DNA of 64,000 nucleotides from Helicoverpa zea (lineage: Eukaryota; Arthropoda; Insecta; Lepidoptera; Noctuidae): contig NC_061454.1 of NCBI RefSeq assembly GCF_022581195.2, forward strand, positions 1,550,001 through 1,614,000. The letters are read 5' to 3'. The notes beneath the pieces were generated by a model that did not search any database, was not told the origin of the DNA, and saw nothing but the letters and a program-made list of their open reading frames with translations. This document shows, piece after piece, positions 24,679 to 36,300 of the stretch; within the stretch, counting starts at the first letter, position 1, and every line of letters starts with the position of its first letter. The translations under genes were made by a program, and so were the position numbers.

Positions 24679-25160
24679 TTAAAATAATGATACAAGCAAA
24701 TAAAAAATATGTACCACCAAAGGGAATATAATTTAATACTTAAATATTTGGCATTTTTATACAAGAAACTATAAAGTTTTTTAGATCAGGAACACTACAA
24801 TTAATTAAAATACAACATGAAATTACTTATCACAACATAAATAATTCCTATTAAAGACAACATAAAATACATTTTAGATTAGGAAGACTTAATAAATGCT
24901 TTTTCTAATACATGAAAACCCCTATTAATTAGATACAAATTCGCTATTTGTATTTATTACTATACAAATATTGACAAAACTATAATGCAATGATTATTAT
25001 GCAAAGATCATGTTATTACTATTTACCTTAAAATTAATTATTTGACTTAAACTAGATCAGTTTCATTAAAGTTATGGTTATTTTGAGACAAACACTAGTT
25101 ATTATTTTGAGAATGTTTGAGTATCCTGTGGCAGAGTGTTGAGTATTCCAGTTTCTAAGT
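24679..25160. other. AT-rich interval, 3' side of the CIB1-like gene
   Basis: No exon seen. It would hold the 3' UTR of the minus-strand CIB1-like gene, whose stop is at 25161. Confidence 0.5.
24953..24958 (-). terminator. Candidate polyadenylation signal (AATAAA) of the CIB1-like gene
   Basis: TTTATT on the plus strand reads AATAAA on the minus strand, about 200 bases beyond the stop codon of the CIB1-like gene. No transcript evidence supports its use. Confidence 0.4.
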
Positions 25161-26841
25161 TCACAGTCTTATTCTAAATGCACTGAAACATAAAGAACAT
25201 TATATTAGTAAAATATCAATGAGCATAAATATTCACCTATATTATTTTCAAAGTCAAAGGTTTTTATTTCAAATTATATTTTTATGATGCAAACGTGATA
25301 TTAATTTTAAAAACTTTGTTACTCATTATCTTATTTATCAACTTTTATTGTGAAATAACACTAAGGTGATTTTCAATAGGTAAAACTCAATGTAACTATC
25401 ACATCTGAATGGAAAACTTACAAAAAATCCTCACTAAAATTGTGCTTTTATGCCAAAACTACTGAACCAATTTAAATGAAATTTCGGTCCCAATCTAAAG
25501 CCTGAGAAAGAGCATGGACTACTTTTATCTAAGTTCAGGAAGGAGTTCCCTAGATATGGTTGAAAGGAACAGCTAGTTATTTATAAACCTACTGGCAAAA
25601 ATCTGAGCTCTTGTCAATGATATGTTCAAACTCTGCAAATGAGAGCGCCCCATCGTCATCCAAGTCTGCTTCTTCCAGAACATTCTGCACCAACTGCTGG
25701 ATCTCAGAGTCACCAAGCTTTAGTTCAGGGCCACACAGCCTCTCTATCACCTCTCGTAAGTCTGATACTCCTATCATGTCATCTCCATCAAAATCTGTGG
25801 AAGTAGAAAATAAAAGTTCATTAGATTCAGAAAATGGAACTGCATGATCTAAATTTTTTATGAAATACGTCTATATACTCAAAAATAACTGGACCAATTA
25901 TTATTTTTGCTACATTATCTGTGAGTAATTCCTACAGGATGCAGGTGAAAAACTAGACAAACGGATTTGTCATAATCAGAAATGGTGACTAATATACAAA
26001 CTAATGTTTGTATATCAGTCAGCAAGTAAATTTCAAGTAGCCTGTTCAGAACTTTATACATAATATAGCAAAAGAAACACTTGCAGTAAGTGCTTGAGCT
26101 TGTTTTAAGTGGTGTTGAAGTAACATCTTACCAAATATCCTAAACGCATGTTCAGCCTTAACCGCTTTAGGTGCCATCTCACTAAACACAGACATCATAT
26201 CGAGGAAGTCTTCGAACGTGCAATCTCCATCATTACTGGAGCTGAACACCTTGCATATTCGATCTCGGAACGGGTTCACCCTTAATTCGGGATACTGAAG
26301 AATCTTCGTCATTGGAAGTTTTGCGTTCTTGTTGTGACCCACTTTCTCTGGAGCTAAGGCTTTGAATTTTTGATGAGCACTGAAATATGATGATGTTAGT
26401 TATATTTAATTTAGTCATCCCTGGGTGTGTGTTAAATATACTGATTAATACAGAGGAAATAATTTTCTCCCCAGCTTATTATCTGTTATAATTTTACAAT
26501 ATTCGGGATAATATAGTACCTACGTGAAAATATCTCCATTTAAAATATTCTGTTCCAGTTAGGACCAAATGAGAGAAACAAGTTTTTTATCATTTTGTAA
26601 ACAAAGAGTTCTTTGTCTTGACAGAAAATAGTTAAACATTGAAAAATAACCGTCTGCTACTTACTATAATACTTCTTTCTTGGTAAAATAGGTGAGATCC
26701 TGCAAATTATGAGAAAAATATTAGTCATCTAGCAAAAATTCCATTGTTTACACACACAAGACCTCATTACATCTCTCGTTTCTTAAGTACCTCGTAATCC
26801 TGAAGTTCTTCCTCTGTAAACTGGCTTTTTCCCTGCCCCAT
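25161..26841 (-). CDS. Cib1: CIB1-like calcium and integrin-binding EF-hand protein
   Basis: Five coding exons in transcript order: 26841-26791, 26699-26665, 26379-26132, 25794-25593 and 25182-25161. They sum to 558 bp and encode 185 residues, close to the 187-191 of the CIB family. The start MGQGKS fits an N-myristoylation signal (Gly2, Ser6). FTEEELQDYEDLTYFTK and NPFRDRICKVFS are family blocks. The first half lacks canonical EF loops, as in CIB1. Two good calcium loops follow: DFDGDDMIGVSD (from residue ~112) and DLDDDGALSFAE. The 22-base last exon restores the typical DFxxxFxIRL ending; reading through its donor would stop after DFCQ. CIB proteins are calcium-dependent adaptors that bind integrin tails and kinases. 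The sequence resembles CIB1 more than CIB2, but this was judged from memory of the family, not by alignment. Confidence 0.93.
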
Positions 26842-27094
26842 TATGTATAGTAACTCCTTATATGACTATTATTTATTTTATTCAAACAATAACAGATCTG
26901 GAAATCGAGATTCTTTGAGCCCTGAGGGGAACTGAGGAAGTGGGAGGGGTGACGGCCATTGACATTCCGTCATCAGTGTCAATGCCAAAGCAGCGTTTTG
27001 TTTCTCTGAAGTCTAATTTTAATAAGAATAACATTTTATAAGCAAAAACAACTTAATTATAAATTAATTCATCGGTATCTTTAACGGCGGTTGT

Positions 27095-28558
27095 TTAAAA
27101 CTCCTCATCGGTTTTGTTTTCCATATTTGTCTCTGTAAAAGAATTAAAGTTAAAGCTTTTGTAACATTGTGACTTGATTAGGTACAAAAATTATAGGTAC
27201 CTATAAAATACTAACCGTTAGCTGGTTTCATTCTTGAGGCAAATATAGATCCTCTCTTATAAGGTCCTCCAGGAACTATCTCACAAATCATTGGATAGTT
27301 TTTCTTACAAGGCGTTGTTACCCATGTTCTGGACCTCGTGAGAAGCACACAATCATATTTGTCGCGTGCCTTCCTTGGACTGCCTGGTTGCCACGCACGA
27401 TACGTGGTGCAGTCTAAAGCGTCACCTTTATAATATCAAAGAAAATAGGATAAATCAATTTCTCTGTAAAGATTTTAGACATGATATTCGTAACTGAAAC
27501 CACCATTAGGATGTCAAAAATTATGCAGTGCATTTGGACAGATCAGACTTTATCTTCTGTGGGTACATTTGGGCAGGTATCACTATGCTTTTTTTTTGTA
27601 ATTGACGTTATTGGTGATTAACGCTCAATTATTCTCTGTGTTAGAGGAAGCCTGCGTATACGCAACATTGGGACGACAAAAAGGGCTGGTGTTGATGGAA
27701 AATAGCAGTTGAAGCTCACCAGTAACACTAAAAAACCCACTCCCGTTCTTGCTCCTGAGACCCACAAATGCAACTTCCAAACTGGCTCCAGCGATCAGCT
27801 GCGCCAGCGAATCAGTCCTCTGCTCACTGGTGACGTCAGCAGGCAAACCACTGATGTTCTTACAGTCATGAAACCCTTGGCTGTAGTTCTGTTTCTTTGT
27901 TAAGATGTAGAACATGCCTAGTGTTGGCACGCAGGTGGAGTTTACGTGGGCTAGAAGTGTGAAGTAAATAGACAAAATTCATAAGAACGATTAATTAATA
28001 GAAAATATCTCAAAAAACACTCTACAGAAGGAGATTCTACAAAAGGTAGGTAGGTAGTGCATTTTCTCGGGTAAACCAATACGTAAGTACGTAAAACAAT
28101 AAAGTCTGCCGATAAAAGTAATTGAAGATATAGATAACTAAGTACCTAATAGGTACAGTACGTACATATCTATAGTTCTTATTTAAAACAGTTCACTTAC
28201 GTACAGGCTTTCCATAAATACTGTAGTAATCATATCTCGAATCATTCACCATAGACAGTCCCCCATCTGCTTCAGCACATTTCAGCACTTCACAAGTGTA
28301 TCTGCCAGTCACATTATAGTCCTGCCAAGCCTCTTGAGGACTGAAGTTTATTGCCAAGGCTTTCTTCTCGAAGCCAAGTCGCTGGCAACTGGTTAACGAA
28401 GTGAAGTTTGCCTTGGTAACTATGCCAAGCTGAGAACGATAGCATTTCTCGATGAGGTGATATTTTGGGGAACGTACTTGGCCGTCGACTGAGCATTCTG
28501 ATTTGGCGTTAACTGTTTTATAATCAATTGATAGCAATAGTAAAAGAATTAGGAACAT
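27095..28558 (-). CDS. Secreted C-type-lectin-fold protein
   Basis: Coding exons in order: 28558-28201, 27950-27720, 27425-27216 and probably 27132-27095, giving 278 residues. A signal peptide (MFLILLLLLSIDYKTVNA) starts the protein. Exon 1 is a Cys-containing N-terminal region with several N-glycosylation sites (NFT, NVT, NDS). Exons 2-3 form a C-type lectin domain: GMFYILTKKQNYSQGFHDC, then LAQLI, VAFVGLRS, the WQPGSP turn, DCVLL, and the closing PCKKNYPMICE. The sugar-binding EPN/QPD and WND motifs are absent (QPG and TWVTTPC instead), so carbohydrate binding is doubtful. The last exon is inferred: skipping it, exon 3 reads to a stop two codons past the GTTAGT donor, changing only the tail. 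The gene follows the CIB1-like gene in the same orientation. The exact orthologue is not recognised. Confidence 0.85.
27605..27690 (+). repeat. Interspersed repeat tail in a lectin intron
   Basis: GGTGATTAACGCTCAATTAT, then GAGGAAGCCTG and TGGGACGACAAAAAGG resemble the segment at 60405-60490 (GGTGATTAACGCTCAATCAT, then GAAGCCTGTGCCCAGCAGTG, GGGACAATAAAAAGGCTGAT). Both are copies of one short interspersed family. Confidence 0.75.
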
Positions 28559-29826
28559 GATTTGTTAATAATTACTGAGAGAGACTTTCCAAAACAACAT
28601 TTTACTTCGACATTTCTAAACGCCTACGACTTTTATCATAGCAAAACGTATACAAAAACTGATTTAGCAAGAACACTTTTACCTAGAAGTTATTTATGTT
28701 TATGGGATACGTTATATAACAGTGGTGTTTATAAACTAACTGGATTGATATAGTTCCTTCCACAATACAATTATGTAGGTAGGTCGTTTCTCCCAATTAA
28801 GGGCTTATTAATCTGCCATTGCCGTCATCACAGATGACGTGATGATTATCTAATGAAATCTAAGTGTGCGATGGTATGGCAATGAAAATGATCACTGCGA
28901 CCTTCACTGATCATCTAGTTTCATGCGCATTTTGTAGTTATAATTCTGTAGTTGGCCTATTTGAATCAAAATTTAATTGAAGTTTGAACTGTGCCAGAAT
29001 AGCGTTTTTGCGACTCTGTTCAGCGACAGGATGTAGGTATGTAAAAGCAAGCAACTTATAGCAGTCATTCAGATCATATGACGACTGAAACTCTTTTAAT
29101 TTATAATGCAACCTATCTACTACTCAGGTCTCAGCCAACAGGTTTTATTCAAAAAATACTGCCTGAAAAGTAAAGTTAATTCGAAAACCGTCAAAAATCT
29201 AGTTGTCCCATTCAAACAAGTGTCATTTATTTGGAAATGTCATTTTACTCGAATTTTATTGAAGATTATAGTTATTATAATTAATTTTACACAATAATAA
29301 GCTTGCAGACATCGCGTGACATCAAAATGGGATGTTTTTACTCTAGGGGTACGGAGGAGGTGAGTTCTGTATCAGATCGCGTGAGGTCATAGATAGAAGT
29401 ATAAGAGTGACGTAGGCACTGTGGCTTGATGTAGGCCTACCTATTCGTGTCTAAAAAATATTCAGGGAGATATTATGTTTATTCATCTCATGAAAGGATA
29501 CTATGTAATGTTTAAGGGAGTTGAGTTGAACTCTAAAACTCCTAATTGTAACTTTAGAATGTAAAGCTATGTGACCTCTTGTTTTTTTTTTTCTATCAGA
29601 GAAATAACCATTCAATAGATTGTCTAATCTGATAGATGCATAATCACGTTCGATAGATCTAGTATTAATAAATAGTAAATACCTAAGCTAAGAAATGCCT
29701 AAAGATACTTTTTCAGTTTCTATTCAAGCGTTCATAATCTGCAATACATCAGATACAACTGACCCTCAACCTCAATCTCCTTTATGACTTAATTCTCCTC
29801 TTTTCAATGGTTCAATGATCTAGGAC
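28559..29826. other. Intergenic interval, no gene seen
   Basis: This lies between the divergent lectin and adenylate-kinase-like genes, so it should contain the promoters of both. No exon or clear core promoter element was identified. Confidence 0.45.
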
Positions 29827-31571
29827 ATGGTCTACGACATGTCTCCGATCCGGCACTTACCCGTGATCTTCGTGAACGGGGTCCCGGGCGCCGGCAACCA
29901 GACCGTTGCGCAGACCATCTCAAATATAACTGGATATACCATGATAAGGCCTGGGGAGCTAGTCAGGGCTGAAGCGGCGAAGGACACCGCTAGAGGGCGC
30001 TTGATTGCGGATAAGTTACAGGCACAGGAAGATATACCTGAGGTGGGTTTTAGTTTGTTCTTTATAAGGTTGTCTTTTTAGCATCGTGTCGACAATTCGG
30101 TGAAAAGGTGGAGAAACCTATCGTGCCTATTGATGACTCCGAAAGGGTTGTCATTTCTGTAGCGACAAATAGGCATCTATATTGATCATTGTATTATAGG
30201 AACAGCTAAAGATAACTCATATTATTTGACGCTAACGCCAGTTAGTCTTACCAGGCATAAACAGTGGACATAGTCCTTGGACACATAATGACGTTCTGGT
30301 TACAAGTTAAGCACTAGTACAAGCATATGGCCAATACCCCTCTCTCACTTTCACCACCTCCTGATACTCAGAAATGGTTTCTGCATCAGTTCCGTGACGA
30401 CAAAAAGCATGGCGAGAACTATACCAACAGGAGTGTCCTTCATTTCAGCAACTTACAGTGGATCTGATTAAGGAGGCGATGCTAATGCAGCAGGACGCCA
30501 AGGGCTTCATTCTGGTAGGGTTCCCGAAGAACCCTCGCATGTCTAATATCTTCAACAGGCAGGTCAAGTGGCCTGAGAAGATTGTTGCTCTTGAAGTTGA
30601 TAATGAGGTAATTCTTTCTTGTGATAGATTATAAAAAACTGTTGTACAGTAGGTACCAGATCAGGCAGAATGAACTGCAAATTCTCTGCGAATCAAACGT
30701 TTTGAGAAAGTTTGTTATCCAGGTTCCAAGTATCAAATGTATTTTTTTACAGTACTAAATTTTATAAAATATGTAGCTTTAGGAACTGTTCTAAAACTTT
30801 ATGATGGCGACTGAGCTCAGTGTGCGAATTTTATTGTACAAAAAAATAAAATGTGTCTAAAGTGCCGTTTCTCTCCTCAAATTCTCAGGTAGCAGCAACA
30901 AGGCTACAGAACAAGCTATCAGAGCTAGGCCGGCCGGAGTCTGAGATCAACGCGGCGCGGCAGATCGTCAGGGACGCGGCGCACAAGGTCAAAAACGTAC
31001 ACAAACGGTTCGGGGGACATGTTATAACGGTAAGATAATAATTGGATAAATAGAGGAATACTTAAGTACTCCGATGTCCCAGGGTTTAATTCCTCATCTG
31101 CCTAGCCTTTTACCTTCCTGGATGCAGTTGAGATCCAGTGTTTAACATGGAGCGACTGCCTTTCTGACCTCCTTAATCCAGTGACACGGCAACCCGACTA
31201 TTGATTCCCTAGGCTTAGTTATCCCTAATTATTTAGAAGCAAATGAATCAGTCAAAGTTCTTCATATTCTTGTATAGTGGTCTTTTTATCATAGCATAAT
31301 CCCTTCCGCCTATTTTTGTCCTTATTAGTGTGTTGCTCCTAATTATTTCTTCCGTACTGTTGCACAGCTGGACAGCAGCGGCAATCCAAAAGCTTTAGCA
31401 TCTACACTGAAGGAGATACTATCAGACACTATAGAGAAGTGTCAAAAGCGGCCAGAATCACCCGAACCCCGGCCCCCAACCGTCGTCTCGGCTCCCGCAG
31501 TCGCACCCATCTCGATGGCACTGTCTCCAGACATCGCCCCCACGGAAGTAGCCACTGACGGGGACAAGTGA
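29827..31571 (+). CDS. Adenylate-kinase-like protein with degenerate P-loop
   Basis: Four exons, 29827-30042, 30449-30607, 30889-31029 and 31368-31571, all join in phase 0 and encode 239 residues. The fold is recognisable: a P-loop region NGVPGAGNQT (residues 17-26), the substrate-binding segment GYTMIRPGELVRAEA, a core strand GFILVGFPKNPRM, and a long helical C-terminal half ending in a Pro-rich tail. The invariant P-loop lysine is asparagine (N24), the catalytic DGYPR motif reads VGFPK, and the RxDDN region of true adenylate kinases is not seen. It is therefore probably not an active kinase. An in-frame TAG lies two codons before the ATG, next to a possible splice acceptor (TCTAG), so a 5' exon may exist. 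Relation to multi-domain AK5-type proteins is possible. Confidence 0.85.
31088..31210 (-). repeat. SINE fragment (GATGATGA family), minus
   Basis: Read in minus, the segment contains AAGGAGGTCAGAAAGGCAGT, CGCTCCATGTTAAACACTGG and CTGCATCC, then an AGATGA-like tail. It is a diverged 3' portion of the family and lies in intron 3 of the adenylate-kinase-like gene. Confidence 0.75.
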
Positions 31572-31704
31572 TAGGGTTACTCGTTTAATTATTGTGACTT
31601 GTTTTAAATTTTGCTATAATACATGTTACTATTCTTATTTAAGTGTTTTATTGGGGGAATTGATGTATGCGATGCGCTCGGTATTAGGTTCCCCGGGTAG
31701 CTAC

Positions 31705-31795
31705 TGATTGTAGTAGGTACGTCTGGTTGGACTGGAAGCCTCGGGTAACATCGTTGGGAAAAGCTTCCACGAAATGTTTTCCTTTACTTTTACTG
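31705..31795 (+). repeat. Short SINE remnant
   Basis: GGTTGGACTGGAAGCC and ATCGTTGGGAAAAGCT match the end of the GATGATGA SINE body. The middle is deleted. Confidence 0.55.
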
Positions 31796-32770
31796 AGTCG
31801 TCGGTGTCCAAGACACAAGAAATAAAGCTTAGAAACGTTGCAGTTGGTACTTGGGTACTTGGCTGACCTGAAATCAGGTACCTAGCCCATTGACATATAA
31901 CTATAATTCTAAGCTCGAAGACCTAGCCTAAATAATAACCTTTTTCGTATTTCATTTAAAACTTTTCAATATTGCTACTGTAAGGAAGTACAAAATCACG
32001 TGAAAACGGATTGTCAAGACAAAGGGAACACAAATAAATAATTTTGGGATTGGGAAGACAGTGATAGGCGTTCCATTGATAAGTATTACAGTCACGACAA
32101 AAGTGAATTAGGTACCTACAAAGTTTTATTATAGATATTATTCGCAAGTTTGCGAGATGACCATATTATCAAATAAAATTAGTACATCACTCTGTTAGTC
32201 ATCACTCTTCGTCTCTTGGCCGCGCCATGTTTGCAGTATCTACCAATACCAACTGAATTTCATGTACCTAGAATGCTCATAACCATTATCGTTTAAATTA
32301 TTCAGATAGGTAGGTACATATGTAAAGGAACTACATATGAAAAAATTGCCTAAATCTTGTACGAAGACGTCCTACTGTTTTCGATCTGCAAAGTCTGCGT
32401 ACAAAAGAGGTTGCAACCAAGACGGACTGGCCGTTAATTAATTCTTTTTATGTAAATTTCAAAAATTTAATCACAATGACAAGTGACAGTGCACGTCGTT
32501 GTCAATTGTCACAAAAGCGCATCGATTTTCGAAACAAAACATAAATAAAACGAATTCATTCCCTACAGAGCGGTCTTTGGCTAATCATCGTCCACCGATT
32601 TTGTTAAATTCAACATAATTTTTCACAAGTTGTGTACTTCTGTGATGTCAATTGTAAATATCATAATTAATTGGCAGCTAATGTCAAAAGCCTGAAGTTT
32701 GGTGGCGGGAATTGCACTTTGTTGATTATTTGGTAAATTCGCCACGCTGCCTAGGTCGGTGATCAAAGTT

Positions 32771-33311
32771 ATGAAGATCAAACTGCGTAAGTATAGTAGA
32801 CTCGGCGTTTAATATACCTTTATATACCTAGTACCTAATATACCTTAATTTACCTAGAACTTTCAGTTACAAAAATGTAGTTAGTTACTTATGCATACCT
32901 ACAACAGGCCTCCCTGTAGGTGTGTGTAGGTAAACAATCAGTTCTGTAGTATACATAGACTCTGCTTCAGGTTTCAGAACAATCCTGAAAACCGAGGAGA
33001 TATATTTCGACATTATATATTTTTATATTCTTTTGTAAGTTTCGAATTCCTAACTAAAAACGAAATATAATTGGTTTTCACGTTATTAAAAATCTAGTTA
33101 GAAGGTACGGTCAGTGGGTCGTCTAGAATAAGTATACTAAAGTACCTACCTACATACTTAGCTGGATGTATGTTATTTTAATAACTCAGGATTAATTGTA
33201 TAGGCACGATTTTTGTTAAGTAGTTGCTGAAAATCGTTGTTTATTTTCATTTTTAGGGTTCCGTACCTCGAAAGGAAAAAACGGAACCCTTATAGGATCA
33301 CTTTGTTGTCC

Positions 33312-33346
<35 letters not shown>

Positions 33347-36300
33347 AAGACCCTTTATCTTAAGAACGCGTGGACGTATCAAGCTGAAATTCACATGAAA
33401 TACTCGGGTCTATTGTCCCTTTAGGCTGTGAAAATATCAAGCTTCTAAGCCAAGCCAATCAAAAGATACAACCGATTATGTCGTTATTTTCAACAAATTC
33501 TCGACACTCGCAAAGGAATCAAAACCTACAGGGTACTTCCCGTAAACTCAGAATCTTGAAATTTGGCATGAAGCATGCATGTTATACAATGCAAATATAG
33601 GAAAAATTGCGAAAATCTCATTTTTTTTGTTGTATAATAAAATAAAAATATTTTAATAAAATGAAACTTACTACCTTATTTCTCACGAACGAATAAAGGT
33701 ACCAAATTGAAATTTATACCAAATACCTAGGTCTATTGTCCCTTTAAGCAATGAAAAAATCAAACTTCTAAGTTAACGCGATCAAAAGATACAGCAGTTT
33801 TACCGACACCTTAGACGAATTTCCGTCACACGCTAGGGAATCAAAACCTACAAGGTACTTCCCGTGAACTCAGAATCTTAAAATTCGGCACGAAGCAACG
33901 TTATATAGTACAGATAAAGGAAAAATTGCGAAAATGATAAATTTGAAGTTACATAAAATATTAAAATATTATTTTTGCTTACATGACATCAAATATTTTT
34001 TTAATAATTATAAACTTACTACCTACCCTTTTTCACATGAACGCGTAGAGATATTAAAGTTTTGAATAAAAAGTGAAATTCATATCAAACACTTCTTAAA
34101 TATAATGGCCTCTAAACTGTGAAAAATTTTAAACCATTCAAAGGTCATTCTTAGTATGAAAACCATACCCACGGCGGATACGAACGAAATATAGCGCAGT
34201 ATAATGATAAAGGCTCTGATTTACTATGGCATTAGTCGCATCAATGTGAACCATGGGAATCTAGAGAAAATCAGGTGTAAACATCAAATATTTTCCTCAT
34301 TTCAATGGGGAATTTAAACGACCAAGTTTGACGGATTTGAGAAATCATTTCTTTGTAGTGAAAGAATATACTCGCCGTTTATTTCCATTGTCATCAGGTC
34401 AGGATCTGATGATGGAAATCCTGAGAAATCGAGGGCAACTATCAGAAATTGTAGGCATGCATAGGATTAAAACTTGATTCTCAGATGTATGTCTGGTGAT
34501 ACTATCAAACAGTGAAGGTTTAGAGCTTATCTGATGATGGAGACGTGAGAAAGTCGAGAGAACTCGGTATGTTTTAGTTACGTCGTGTTTGGGCTTATAT
34601 TATTCGTATTGACGAGAACTTTTTAAAAATAATAAACTTTTTACAAAAAAAAAACAACTTCTAAAACAACAAGAAAACTGTTTATATGCATCGATCTAGA
34701 TCTCGGTGGTTAAATAAATATAGATGCATCCTCACTACACACCGACTTTTAGACCGATGCACCTAACATCTTTTTAATTTCTTTCTTGCTTTTGTTTTCT
34801 TGTTGCTTTTTTATATGTTTGAAGTTGGATTTGTTTGTAAAATGCTACAAAATAAAATAATGCCGACTTTATAAAACAAAGAAAGGGACAGAATTACACT
34901 TTTGTCAAGGCTCTAGAAACGTAAAGCCAGCAGCCCCGAATCCTTCTCTCTAGAAGTCGTTGTTACAATTCGACAGCTACAAGTCGTCAGGCGGTTTCGA
35001 AAAAAACCTGAAACTGGGGCCCTTTAGGTGATTAATCCCTCAAAAATAAAATATCCCATTCCTGCAATGGCTGCTTTAACCCAAGTTAGTAGTGAATTCT
35101 CATCACCTAAAATAAAATAAGCTCCAACACAAGGTAACGTTATAAATTGTAAAGGAGTTCCCATAACTATATCTGATCTTAGCTGTCGATCCCACAATGG
35201 TAGTCAAACCTATCTTTGTGGAAAGTCTTCGCCAATACGAATAAAATAAGCCCAAACACGTGGTAGTTGCAACATACCGTTCGGGAGTTCCCTTGACTCT
35301 CTGTAGTCTCCATAATCAAATCAGCTCCAAACCTTCACTGTTTACCAGTACCCTCAAAAATACACTCACATGTCTGGTTATGACTCGATGCGTGCCTACA
35401 ATATTCAAGAGTTGCCCTCGATTTCTCAGGGTTTCCAGATCCTCATCAGATCCTGGTCATCCGGATTGGCACCTTCCTTCTTTATGAAACGTCTTTAACA
35501 ATAAAAACTAGCATTGCAACCTGTACAATCCTCTGAAACTGCTTGTCTTTTATATTTTTCAAACGATCCTGGACATTCGTGTCCATGGAATTTTAATAAA
35601 ATATTTATATTCAAAGAAACGTCATACCATTCTCCACGATTTAAAACTACTTTGATTCATGTCCGCCACTTTTTACAAAGCGGGTCAGATATGCCCTATG
35701 ACCTTTAAGACATAATTAGTTATTTTCAATCAGATTTCTGAATGATGACTATAAAATGTTGTATATAAATAACTTCAATAAAATAACTTTTACAAGGTAC
35801 TGGCCTACTATTTTAGTTATATTATAAAATAAAAAATATTAACCATTTTGACTCTCACGAAATTACCATAACTATGATTGTTCTAAACTGAACGGTTGGC
35901 GCGAAACTCACTTTTTATCTATACAGCATTTGTACGGAACCCTCGGTGCGCGAGTCCGACTCGCACTTGGCCGGTTTTTTTTAACTAAACATGGCGGCTA
36001 TAATTACAATTTTAAGGCTATACGTAAAAAAAACTTTTTAGTATTTTCTTTGCGAGTTTTTTTTTGTGATATTAAACGTGTTATGTTTATTTTAAACATA
36101 TTTAAAAAAAAAAAGTAATATTTTGAAATATGGATAGGTACGTCTAGGTAAAATGTACTTTGGGATTAAAATTAAATACGCGATGGCAAAGTGAGATAAA
36201 GCAGCTGAAAGCCACGCTTCAGATCGCGGGTTCGATTCCCACACAAAACATTTCTTTTTGTTAGACCTATAAATATTTTAAGTTGTTTTTCTCAATTGTC

